From assembly GCA_052034255.1 (NCBI GenBank), contig JBPOIU010000078.1, positions 1-64,000 of the forward strand: a stretch of DNA of 64,000 nucleotides, given 5' to 3'. Positions 8,748 through 16,166 of this stretch are shown in pieces. The position numbers and the translations under genes are program-made. How positions within the stretch are numbered: the first letter of the stretch is position 1; every line of letters starts with the position of its first letter. A model generated the notes under the pieces. It searched no databases, was not told where the DNA came from, and worked only from the letters and a program-made list of their open reading frames with translations. This stretch comes from JADJEK01 sp052034255. Its GTDB lineage: Bacteria > Planctomycetota > B15-G4 > JADJEK01.

Positions 8748-8813
8748 CAATTGAACCAGGGAAGGGGCGCGAGCTAGAGTCGCGCAGGTGCACTCCCCGC
8801 GGGCAATTGAACC
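8748..8813. repeat. Direct 10-bp repeats in the alpha-CTD gene leader
   Basis: CAATTGAACC occurs at 8748-8757 and again at 8804-8813. Both copies lie between the predicted minus-strand promoter and the start codon at 8712, so they fall in the untranslated leader and close to the divergent HIT gene. They could be operator half-sites or a coincidence. Confidence 0.5.
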
Positions 8814-8833
8814 TTCGACGTTCAAACCGGGGG

Positions 8834-8861
8834 ATTCTAGGTAGCGGCCGAACGCCGTCAA
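8834..8861 (-). promoter_or_regulatory. Sigma-70-type promoter for the TPR/alpha-CTD gene
   Basis: Read on the minus strand, TTGACG (8856-8861) and TAGAAT (8834-8839) are separated by 16 bases, close to the housekeeping consensus. Transcription would start near 8827, giving a leader of about 115 bases. Confidence 0.65.
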
Positions 8862-8888
8862 GGTCGGCCAGTAAAGCGGGTTTCGACC

Positions 8889-9239
8889 ATGGCGTGCGTG
8901 TTTTGCAAGATCGCGGCGGGGGAGATCCCCTCCAAGGTCGTCCATTCCGACGATGCGTTGCTGGCATTCCACGACATCGCCCCGCGCGCGCCGGTCCACG
9001 TCCTGATCGTGCCCCGCAAGCACATCGGTTCGATCGCCGAGGCCGAGGACGGCGATCGGGACGTATTCGGCCGCATGCTGCTGCTCGCGCGCGACGTCGC
9101 CCAGAAGCTCGGCATCGCCGAGCGCGGTTACCGGCTGATCGTCAACGTGCGAGAACACGGTGGGCAGGAAGTTCCGCACCTCCATCTTCATGTCCTCGGT
9201 GGAAGGACGCTCGGACCCATGCTCGCGAGGCCGTCGTGA
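8889..9239 (+). CDS. HIT-family nucleotide hydrolase (HINT type)
   Basis: The 116-residue protein fits the HINT branch of the histidine-triad superfamily, which hydrolyses nucleoside phosphoramidates and related adenylates in the cytoplasm. The HxHxH motif is at His97, His99 and His101, preceded by a typical CVFCKIAAGEIP opening and a VPRKHI segment. Cys3 and Cys6 may bind zinc, as in some relatives. The gene is divergent from the alpha-CTD gene and overlaps the next gene by four bases (GTGA). Confidence 0.92.
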   Translation: MACVFCKIAAGEIPSKVVHSDDALLAFHDIAPRAPVHVLIVPRKHIGSIAEAEDGDRDVFGRMLLLARDVAQKLGIAERGYRLIVNVREHGGQEVPHLHLHVLGGRTLGPMLARPS

Positions 9240-10111
9240 AAACCTGTCCCAAGTGCAGTCAGGAGTTCGAGGATTTCGCGTCCCAATGCCCGGATTGCGA
9301 GGTTCCGCTCGCGGCGCCCGGGTCGGCCAGATCCGCCAACGGCGCGGCGGTGTTGCGAATGGCGGACGCGTTGGCGGCGACGATCGCTCGCGATGTCTTG
9401 ATGGAAGCGGGGGTCGATTTCCAACCTCACGCCGTTCCCGGCACGCCGTTCACGCAGTTCGTCCTCGATCCGGCCGACCTCGAGCGGGCGACCGGGGTGC
9501 TCGCGTCTCAAGAGGGACTGCGCGCCGACGCCGGTGTCGGTGGCGTGACGACGTATTCCGCGATCGAAACCGGTGACGAGGGTTCCGAAGCGTCCCTATC
9601 CGCGCTGCCGCCGCTTCCGCGCGATCCCCGCGAAGCGATTTCCGTGCTCGCCGACGCGTTGCGCAAAGGGGCCCCCCCGGTCCGCGCCGTTGCCGCGGCC
9701 CGGCTCGGCGCGGCAGGCCCCGCCGGGATCGAGGCGCTCGTTGCCGCGCTGCCGGAATTCATTGAGCAGAAGAAAGATGTGGCGGTTTTCGTCGTGGTGC
9801 GTGAGCTGCGCGAGCGGGCCATCGACGCGGATGCTCTGAAACCCCTCGTGAAGACCGCCCGCGACGCGGACGCCCGCCTCGAACTCCGCCTGTTGGCGCT
9901 GCATGCTCTCGGTCGTTTCGAACTGCCGAAGCTCGGCCGGGAACTGCTCGACCTGATCGATGACCCGATCCCCGAGATCCGCGAGGCGGCGGACGAGGCG
10001 CTGTGTTGTCTGACGGACGAGGACTTGGGCTTCGATCCGCACCTCGCGTCCGACGAACGGCGCGCATTCATGGCCCGCTGGGATGCGCTTTTGCGCCGCC
10101 AGGGCGCATGA
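9236..10111 (+). CDS. Zinc-ribbon, DUF2007-like and HEAT-repeat protein
   Basis: The product has 291 residues. Its N-terminus has two CxxC pairs (CPKCSQ and CPDCEV) forming a zinc ribbon. Residues 35-85 resemble the short DUF2007 (putative signal-transducing) fold. Residues 125-280 are HEAT-like repeats with several DAD and Leu-Arg-Ala motifs. The start is a GTG that overlaps the HIT gene stop, giving translational coupling. No enzymatic motif is visible. It could be an adaptor that senses zinc or redox state through the ribbon, but that is speculative. Confidence 0.7.
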   Translation: MKTCPKCSQEFEDFASQCPDCEVPLAAPGSARSANGAAVLRMADALAATIARDVLMEAGVDFQPHAVPGTPFTQFVLDPADLERATGVLASQEGLRADAGVGGVTTYSAIETGDEGSEASLSALPPLPRDPREAISVLADALRKGAPPVRAVAAARLGAAGPAGIEALVAALPEFIEQKKDVAVFVVVRELRERAIDADALKPLVKTARDADARLELRLLALHALGRFELPKLGRELLDLIDDPIPEIREAADEALCCLTDEDLGFDPHLASDERRAFMARWDALLRRQGA

Positions 10112-10121
10112 GTCTCGCGGC

Positions 10122-10150
10122 TTGTAGGCCCGCGCCCATCCCGGTATAAC
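10122..10150 (+). promoter_or_regulatory. Sigma-70-type promoter for ffh-rpsP
   Basis: TTGTAG (10122-10127) and TATAAC (10145-10150) are 17 bases apart, starting just after the preceding stop codon. The predicted leader to the GTG at 10233 is about 75 bases. Confidence 0.65.
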
Positions 10151-10232
10151 GCCCGATTCTCTTGCCGGTTCCGGCCTCAGTGGTCGGCGACCGCGTCGGT
10201 CCCGTCGTCGTCAGAGGCGTTCGCGTCGCGTC

Positions 10233-11681
10233 GTGTTCGAATCGATCAACCAGAACCTCCAGAAGGTGTTCGCCCGCTTCCAGCGCGGCGGCAAGCTGAC
10301 GGACGGCAACATCCAGGACGGCCTGCGCGAGATCCGCCAGGCACTCCTCGATGCCGACGTGCACTTCAAGGTCGCGAAAGACCTGATCGACGAAGTCACG
10401 ACGCGCGCCGTCGGCGAGAAGGTGATCGACTCCGTCACGCCGGCGCAGCAGATCGTCAAGATCTTCCACGACGTGCTGACCTCCGCGATGGCGAGCGACA
10501 AGCCGCTCGTGATCGGCCAGCACGGACCGACGGTCATCATGCTCGCGGGCCTGCAGGGCTCGGGTAAGACCACCACGGCCGGCAAGCTCGCGAACCTTCT
10601 GAAGAAGCGCGGCCGTCAACCGTTGCTCGTCGCCGCCGACTTGCAGCGCCCGGCCGCCGTCGACCAGCTGAAGGTGCTCGGTCAGCAGCTCGGCATCCCG
10701 GTGTTGGCGAAGTCCGGCGTGACGCCGCCGGAGCTGTGCGCCGAAGCGATTCCGTTCGCTCGCGCGAACGGCCACGACGTCGTGATCCTCGACACCGCGG
10801 GTCGCTTGCACGTCGACGAACCGCTGATGGAAGAAGTCGCGGCGGTCAAGGCGCGCGCGAAGCCGCATCACGTGTTCTTCGTCTGCGACGCGATGACGGG
10901 CCAGGACGCCGTCAACTCGGCGCGCGCGTTCCACGAGCGCCTCGCGCTCGACGGCGTGATCCTGACCAAGCTCGACGGCGATACGCGCGGCGGCGCCGCG
11001 ATCTCGATCCGGCACGTCACCGGCGCGCCGGTGCGCTACGTCGGTCTCGGTGAGAAGCTCGACCAACTCGAAGAGTTCCACGCGGACCGCATGGCCTCGC
11101 GCGTGCTCGGCATGGGCGACGTCGTCTCGCTGGTCGAACGCGCGCAAGCCGTCGTCGACGAGAAGCAGGCCGAAGAAGCCGTCACGAAGCTCCTCACCGA
11201 CGAGTTCACGTTCGAGGACTTCCTGTTCCAGCTGCGGTCGATGAAGAAGCTCGGCCCGCTGAAGGACGTGCTCGCGATGCTGCCCGGCGGCCTCGGCGCA
11301 CAGCTGCAGAACGCGCCGATCGACGAGAAGCAACTCGACCGTGTCGAAGCCGTGATCTGTTCGATGACGCGCGAAGAGCGCTTGCGCCCCGACGTACTCG
11401 ACGTGAACCGTCGCCGGCGCGTCGCGCGCGGCAGCGGCAACTCGCTCGATCAAGTGAACGCGGTCGTGAAGCAATTCGCCGGCATGCGCCAGATGATGAA
11501 GCAGCTGAAGAGCCAATCGGGCCTGATGGGCAAGATGGCTGCGCGCTTCATGCCCGGCATGAGCGGCGCGAAGCAACACAAGGCGCAGGTGATCGAGGAG
11601 ATGCGCAAGAAAGGCGATCTGCTGCGCGCGAAACGCAAGTTGGAACGCGATCGAAAGAAACAGAACCGTCGGCGGCGCTAG
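10233..11681 (+). CDS. ffh: Signal recognition particle GTPase Ffh (SRP54)
   Basis: The 482-residue protein is the SRP GTPase that binds signal sequences of nascent membrane and exported proteins and docks with FtsY. The N domain fills residues 1-90. The G1 P-loop (GLQGSGKTT) is near 106-114 and DTAGRLH and TKLDGDTRGG follow. The Met-rich M domain occupies about 330-470 (RQMMKQL, MGKMAARFMPGM), and a basic tail extends beyond the usual length of about 450. The start is GTG. It lies upstream of rpsP as in most bacteria. The SRP RNA gene was not found in the window. Confidence 0.97.
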   Translation: MFESINQNLQKVFARFQRGGKLTDGNIQDGLREIRQALLDADVHFKVAKDLIDEVTTRAVGEKVIDSVTPAQQIVKIFHDVLTSAMASDKPLVIGQHGPTVIMLAGLQGSGKTTTAGKLANLLKKRGRQPLLVAADLQRPAAVDQLKVLGQQLGIPVLAKSGVTPPELCAEAIPFARANGHDVVILDTAGRLHVDEPLMEEVAAVKARAKPHHVFFVCDAMTGQDAVNSARAFHERLALDGVILTKLDGDTRGGAAISIRHVTGAPVRYVGLGEKLDQLEEFHADRMASRVLGMGDVVSLVERAQAVVDEKQAEEAVTKLLTDEFTFEDFLFQLRSMKKLGPLKDVLAMLPGGLGAQLQNAPIDEKQLDRVEAVICSMTREERLRPDVLDVNRRRRVARGSGNSLDQVNAVVKQFAGMRQMMKQLKSQSGLMGKMAARFMPGMSGAKQHKAQVIEEMRKKGDLLRAKRKLERDRKKQNRRRR

Positions 11682-11725
11682 CGCGTCGTCGGCCGAATGA
11701 CCCGAAGCCTCTCGAAAGGAGCATC

Positions 11726-11995
11726 ATGGCAGTCCGTATCCGTCTGAAGCGCTTGGGGCGCCTGAACCGCCCGTCGTACCGCATCTGTGTGTTCGACAGC
11801 CGCACCCGCCGCGACGGTTGCGCGATCGAAGAACTCGGCATCTACGAGACGCTGACGGACGATCCGGCGCGCAAGCTGCGCGTCGACGTCGACCGCGCGC
11901 GTCATTGGTTGTCGAAGGGCGCGAAGCCGACCGAGATCGTCCACATGCTGTTCAAGAAGACCGGCGTTTACCAGAAGGCCCAGGCCGCTTCATGA
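11726..11995 (+). CDS. rpsP: 30S ribosomal protein S16
   Basis: The 89-residue sequence matches S16, a small-subunit assembly protein, with the conserved opening IRLKRLGR and the DSRTRRDG and GIYETL segments. A strong ribosome site (AAAGGAG) precedes the ATG. It is followed, with an ATGA overlap, by a glycosylase-like gene instead of rimM, trmD and rplS, which normally complete this operon. Confidence 0.97.
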   Translation: MAVRIRLKRLGRLNRPSYRICVFDSRTRRDGCAIEELGIYETLTDDPARKLRVDVDRARHWLSKGAKPTEIVHMLFKKTGVYQKAQAAS

Positions 11996-12618
11996 CGACG
12001 AAGGGCAAGGACGTGGTGCCGGGCGCCCCGAAGAAGCTCAAGGCCCACCTCGACAAGCTCGAGAAGCAGTTCGGCAAGCTGCAACTGCTGAAGGACGCGC
12101 CGCCACTCGAGCAGGCGCTGTTCCTGATCCTGCGTGAAGGCAACGACCACAAGAAAGCCCAGAGGGCGTTGTCGATCCTGCAGGCCGAGTACGTCGAGTG
12201 GAACGAGCTTCGCGTCGCGACTCCGAAGGAGATCGTCGCAGTGCTCGAGGACGTCGGTCTCGACGACCTCGACGACAAGGTCTCACGGATGCTCGCGCTG
12301 CTGTCGCGGCTGTTCTACGACTTCCACAAGAAGGACCTGAACTTCGTGCGGATGTTCGAGGCCACGCAGCGCTCGAAGATCCTCTCGACGCTCGATCCGC
12401 TCGGGAAGCCGATCCTCCACGTTCTGCTCCAGTATTACGAAGAGCTGCACCCGAATCCGGGCGGCACCGTGTTGTCGATGGATGCGTTCAAGGAACTCGA
12501 ACGCCTCGGCATGGTGCGCAAGACCGGCAGCGCGAACGTCGCGAAGAAGATGCTCGACGATCTGGTCGAGGAAGAAGACCGCTACCGCTTCCAATACCTG
12601 ATGCACAAGGGCCTGTGA
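11992..12618 (+). CDS. HhH-GPD (endonuclease III)-like protein without visible catalytic residues
   Basis: The product is 208 residues. The segment at about residues 35-80 (ALFLILREGNDHKKAQRAL, then the EYVEWNELRVA stretch) resembles the helical core of endonuclease III-type DNA glycosylases. The sequence lacks an obvious helix-hairpin-helix Lys/Asp catalytic pair and the four-Cys iron-sulfur loop. It may be a DNA- or RNA-binding relative that has lost activity, or an unrelated helical protein. The start codon overlaps the rpsP stop and the stop overlaps maf, so it is expressed with ribosomal protein S16. I am moderately sure of the fold and unsure of any function. Confidence 0.6.
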   Translation: MTTKGKDVVPGAPKKLKAHLDKLEKQFGKLQLLKDAPPLEQALFLILREGNDHKKAQRALSILQAEYVEWNELRVATPKEIVAVLEDVGLDDLDDKVSRMLALLSRLFYDFHKKDLNFVRMFEATQRSKILSTLDPLGKPILHVLLQYYEELHPNPGGTVLSMDAFKELERLGMVRKTGSANVAKKMLDDLVEEEDRYRFQYLMHKGL

Positions 12619-13235
12619 CGGACGCGGACGCGAGCGATCCACGACTGCCGATCGTCCTCGCGTCCGCCTCCGAGCGCCGCAAGGCGATCTTGCATCGCCT
12701 CGGCTTCGCGTACACGATCGACCCGGCCGACATCGACGAGACTCCGGCGCCGGGCGCGTCGCCGCGCGACGTCGCGATGACGTTGGCGCGGGACAAGGCG
12801 CGCACGGTCGCGGCGCGTCACGCGCGCGGCACGGTGATCGGCGCGGACACCGTCGTCGCGACGCACGCGGGAATGCTCGGCAAGCCTGCCGACGCGGCGG
12901 AAGCGCGTCGGTTCCTCGAAGTCCTGGCGTCCGCGACGCACGAAGTGATCACCGGACTCGCGCTGTTCCACGTCCGCAGCGGACGCGAGCGCGTCACCGC
13001 GACGACGACGCGGGTCACGATGCGCGCGCTGACGCCGGCGGAAATCGATGCCTATGTCTCCAGCGGCGAGCCGTTCGGCAAGGCCGGCGGCTACGCGATC
13101 CAAGAGAACGCCGATCGCTTCGTGACGCGGCTCGAGGGCTCGTTCGACAACGTCGTGGGCTTCCCCAGCGAGACGTTCCTGCTCGAATGGGAGGCGTTGC
13201 GCGCCGAGCTCGAGCGCGCGGGAGGTTCGCCGTGA
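12615..13235 (+). CDS. maf: Maf-family nucleotide pyrophosphatase
   Basis: The 206-residue protein belongs to the Maf/YhdE group, which hydrolyses non-canonical or excess nucleoside triphosphates (dTTP/UTP or modified forms). The nucleotide loop is ASASERRKAIL at about residue 15, GADTVV lies near 75 and GKPADAAEA follows. The SFDNVVGFPSE segment near the C-terminus is typical. The GTG start overlaps the previous stop by four bases. Which subgroup substrate it uses cannot be decided here. Confidence 0.93.
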   Translation: MTDADASDPRLPIVLASASERRKAILHRLGFAYTIDPADIDETPAPGASPRDVAMTLARDKARTVAARHARGTVIGADTVVATHAGMLGKPADAAEARRFLEVLASATHEVITGLALFHVRSGRERVTATTTRVTMRALTPAEIDAYVSSGEPFGKAGGYAIQENADRFVTRLEGSFDNVVGFPSETFLLEWEALRAELERAGGSP

Positions 13236-13789
13236 GATCCGCCAAGCTCGCGCTGATCGCGATGGTCGTCCTGCCGGCGTGCGGATCCCATGCCGACGAG
13301 TCGCGGCCCGAGGTCGCGAACGTCGATCCGATCCCCACCGACATGCCGCGTCCGGCGTTCGATACCGCGTCGATCAAAGTGGGCGACGTGGCGCTGACGG
13401 TCGAGATCGCGGATTCCGCCGACGAGCGCGCCTATGGCTGCATGTTCATTCCAGCGCTACCCGACGATCGCGGCATGCTGTTCCTGTTCCCGAGCGCCGA
13501 GCCGCGTTCGTTCTGGATGCGCAATACGCGGATCGCCCTCGACATCGCGTATCTGAGCGAGAGCGGCCGCATCGTCACGCTGTGCAAGAACGCATTGCCG
13601 TTCGACGAGCGCCCCGGGACGTACGCATCCAGCGCGCCGGCCCGTTTCGTGCTCGAAGTCGCGGGCGGTTGGTTCGAGCGCCACGGCCTGCACGAAGGCT
13701 CGATGGTGTGGATCCCGCACGAGATCCTGACCCGGCCCGCGGGGCCGGACGACTTCAAGCCGAATCTCCCCCGGCGGATCGGTCCGTGA
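13232..13789 (+). CDS. DUF192 lipoprotein
   Basis: This 185-residue protein has a lipoprotein signal ending in LPAC near residue 16. A DUF192 domain follows, with the characteristic GCMFIPALPDDRGMLF and FWMRNT-I-LDI motifs and a LEVAGGW segment. DUF192 proteins are small beta-barrel exported proteins of unknown role. A GTG start with GGAGG upstream overlaps maf. It appears to be the last gene of the ffh transcription unit. Confidence 0.85.
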   Translation: MRSAKLALIAMVVLPACGSHADESRPEVANVDPIPTDMPRPAFDTASIKVGDVALTVEIADSADERAYGCMFIPALPDDRGMLFLFPSAEPRSFWMRNTRIALDIAYLSESGRIVTLCKNALPFDERPGTYASSAPARFVLEVAGGWFERHGLHEGSMVWIPHEILTRPAGPDDFKPNLPRRIGP

Positions 13790-13865
13790 GCGCAACGCCG
13801 GGCCGGAACGCGCTCCGACCGCATGGAAGGGCTCGCGTCGGGATTCGCCTCGCGCGGGACGGGGT

Positions 13866-13905
13866 ACGGACTTCGCCGGCCCGAGACGGACTTCTTCGGC
13901 CCGGC
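13866..13905. repeat. Tandem 20-bp repeat next to the rpmE promoter
   Basis: Two adjacent 20-base units (13866-13885 and 13886-13905) match at 16 of 20 positions, both beginning ACGGACTTC. They end three bases before the predicted -35 box at 13908, a position suited to an activator site, though no regulator can be named. Confidence 0.5.
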
Positions 13906-13907
13906 TG

Positions 13908-13936
13908 TTGAGGGTTTCGCCGCGCCCCCGTAGACT
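13908..13936 (+). promoter_or_regulatory. Sigma-70-type promoter for rpmE-prfA
   Basis: TTGAGG (13908-13913) and TAGACT (13931-13936) are spaced by 17 bases, about 100 bases before the rpmE start codon. Confidence 0.55.
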
Positions 13937-14032
13937 CCCGCCTTTTTCCCCATCCCCCGAACCTGCGGTGAACCGACGGCACAGCCGCTCCGTTCACGGC
14001 TCGGCGACGGGACGACGATGCGAGGTTCGGTC

Positions 14033-14245
14033 ATGAAGGCCGGCGTTCATCCCGAGTACATCAACTGCAAGGTGGTTTGCGGTTGCGGTTCCACGTTCGT
14101 GACACGTTCGACGCGCAAGGAAATCCACGTCGAAATCTGCTCGGCTTGCCACCCCTTCTATACGGGCAAGCAGAAGTTCGTCGACACCGCCGGCCGCGTC
14201 GAGAAGTTCCTGAAGAAGTACGGGACCGCCGCCGCCAAGTCCTGA
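14033..14245 (+). CDS. rpmE: 50S ribosomal protein L31
   Basis: The 70-residue protein is L31, with conserved MKAGVHPEY, TRSTRKEI and CHPFYTGKQKFVDTAGRVEKF segments. It keeps cysteines at about residues 16, 18, 37 and 40, so it looks like the zinc-binding form. An ATG 15 bases upstream would add five residues; I prefer this start because it matches the family N-terminus. prfA begins 27 bases downstream, a common pairing. Confidence 0.97.
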   Translation: MKAGVHPEYINCKVVCGCGSTFVTRSTRKEIHVEICSACHPFYTGKQKFVDTAGRVEKFLKKYGTAAAKS

Positions 14246-14272
14246 CGGGGCGGACCGGCGTCGCACAGGTCG

Positions 14273-15343
14273 ATGCTCGACAAACTCCGGCAACTCGCGC
14301 AGCGCTTCGAGGACGTGGAGCAACGGCTTCAATCCCAGGATGCGTTCGCGAAGCCGGAGGTCGCGCGCCAACTGTTGCGCGAGCGCGCGCAACTGGTGCG
14401 GATCGTCGAACCGTACCGCGAGTTCGAACGCATGCTGCGGTCGCGTGACGAAGCGGTGCAACTCCTGAAGGACGGCGGCGACGCCGAACTCTGCGAGCTT
14501 GCACGCGCCGAGCTGCCCGGACTCGAGCAGGCGATCGCGCAGCTTGGCGATACGCTCGGGCGGTTGCTGGTCGACGACGATCCGAACGCGCAGCGCGACG
14601 CGATCATGGAGATTCGAGGAGGAGTCGGGGGCGACGAGGCGACGCTGTTCGCGGCCGACCTGTTCCGCATGTACATGCGCTACGCCGAACGCCACGGATT
14701 CAAGGTCGAGGTCCTCTCCGCGGCTCCGTCGGAAGTGAAGGGGTTCAAGGAGATCGTGTTCGCCGTCGCGGGCGCCGGCGCCTACGACCGCCTCCACCTC
14801 GAGAGCGGCGGCCATCGTGTACAGCGCGTCCCGGACACCGAAGCTCAGGGCCGCATCCACACCTCGCTCGCGACCGTCGCCGTGCTGCCGGATGCCGAGG
14901 ACGTCGACGTCGAAGTCCGCGACGAGGACATCAGGTTCGACACCTATCGCGCCGGTGGCCCCGGCGGTCAAAGCGTCAACAAGACCTCGTCCGCGGTGCG
15001 CCTGACGCACTTGCCGACGGGTGTCGTCGTGCAGTGCCAAGACGAATCCTCGCAGCACAAGAACCGCGCCAAGGCGATGCGCGTGCTGCGGGCGCGGCTG
15101 TACGAACTCGAGGAGTCGAAACGCCGCGCCGAGCGCGACGAGACCCGCCGCGCGCAAGTCGGTTCCGGCGACCGCAGCGAGCGCATCCGGACCTACAACT
15201 TCCCGCAGAACCGCGTCACCGATCATCGGCTGAAGGACAACTACACGCTCGACCGCGTGATCGACGGCGACCTCGACGAACTCCTCGATCAACTGAAGCG
15301 CTTCGAAATCGATGAGCGACTGAAGGGCTTGGCGCGAACCTGA
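14273..15343 (+). CDS. prfA: Peptide chain release factor 1
   Basis: The 356-residue protein terminates translation at UAA and UAG. The catalytic GGQ tripeptide is near residue 231 within GGPGGQSVNKT. The codon-recognition tripeptide is PDT near 187, matching the PxT of RF1 rather than the SPF of RF2; the middle residue is Asp where E. coli has Ala. The C-terminal segment YNFPQNRVTDHR is standard. The methyltransferase that modifies the GGQ glutamine, prmC, lies one gene downstream. Confidence 0.97.
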   Translation: MLDKLRQLAQRFEDVEQRLQSQDAFAKPEVARQLLRERAQLVRIVEPYREFERMLRSRDEAVQLLKDGGDAELCELARAELPGLEQAIAQLGDTLGRLLVDDDPNAQRDAIMEIRGGVGGDEATLFAADLFRMYMRYAERHGFKVEVLSAAPSEVKGFKEIVFAVAGAGAYDRLHLESGGHRVQRVPDTEAQGRIHTSLATVAVLPDAEDVDVEVRDEDIRFDTYRAGGPGGQSVNKTSSAVRLTHLPTGVVVQCQDESSQHKNRAKAMRVLRARLYELEESKRRAERDETRRAQVGSGDRSERIRTYNFPQNRVTDHRLKDNYTLDRVIDGDLDELLDQLKRFEIDERLKGLART

Positions 15344-15416
15344 TGCGGACGTCCGCATCGGGAACTCCCCGCCGGCCCGAACCAACGCAATCTCTTCTCG
15401 CAACGAAAGGTGTCCC

Positions 15417-16160
15417 ATGAACGACGTCACGGAAAACCAGGATCTCGCGGCCCCGAGCCCGATGAGCACGCCGGGCGCGCCGGCTGCCGCGCCGATGCCG
15501 GAAGCCGTCGCGCCCGCGGCGCCGCGCGCGTTCCCGCAGCAATACAAGTTCCTGTGGGGCGCGTTGCTGGTCATGGTCGGCACGTTCCTGCCGTTCGGCT
15601 CGCACCTGCTCGATTCGATGTTCATCGAGACCGCCACGGACGTCGACCAGTCCGCGGCGATCAGCGAGAAGAACATGAAGGAACTGGCGGCGAAGGTCGG
15701 TACGGGCGCCGCGTCGCTCGACGATGCGGCCGCGGCGGCGAAGGAAGCCGAGCGCTTGGCCGCTCAGGCCCTGCTGCTGCCGGCCCCGCGCCCCGGCAAC
15801 CACACGTTCATGGGCTGCATCCTGCTGATGCTCGCGCTCGCGATCGTGAACAGCCAGATCAACGGTATCCGTGAGCGTCGCCTGACCGGACTCGGCGGCG
15901 TGTTCCTGATGCTCGTGTTCTGCGGCTGGGCTTGGTTCAAGTTGTTCGGCGTCACCGTGCCGGACTTCGACTGGGGCGCCGCGTACCAGTTCCCGATGCT
16001 GGAGCTGCTGGTCCAAGGCCTCGGCGGCGGCTTCCTGCTGGTGCTGATCGGCTCGACGATCGTGTCGCTGACGTTGCTGAAGAGCTTCGCCTCCGCGATG
16101 AAGCCGGCGCCGAAGCCCGCGGTCGCGCCCGGCAAGTCGGCTCGCGCCGGCAAGAAGTAA
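15417..16160 (+). CDS. Four-helix membrane protein of unknown function
   Basis: The 247-residue protein starts with an Ala/Pro-rich cytoplasmic tail. It has about four membrane segments, near residues 43-60, 125-142, 158-178 and 196-220. A 60-residue loop rich in Ala, Glu and Lys separates the first two, and a basic Lys/Pro tail ends the protein. No family was recognised. It sits between prfA and prmC, six bases from the latter, so expression with translation-termination genes is likely, though it need not share their function. Confidence 0.7.
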   Translation: MNDVTENQDLAAPSPMSTPGAPAAAPMPEAVAPAAPRAFPQQYKFLWGALLVMVGTFLPFGSHLLDSMFIETATDVDQSAAISEKNMKELAAKVGTGAASLDDAAAAAKEAERLAAQALLLPAPRPGNHTFMGCILLMLALAIVNSQINGIRERRLTGLGGVFLMLVFCGWAWFKLFGVTVPDFDWGAAYQFPMLELLVQGLGGGFLLVLIGSTIVSLTLLKSFASAMKPAPKPAVAPGKSARAGKK

Positions 16161-16166
16161 TCCCGG

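Noticed and set aside
10068..11579. 503-codon minus-strand frame over ffh
   Set aside because: It is the reverse of the SRP54 gene, which is certain.
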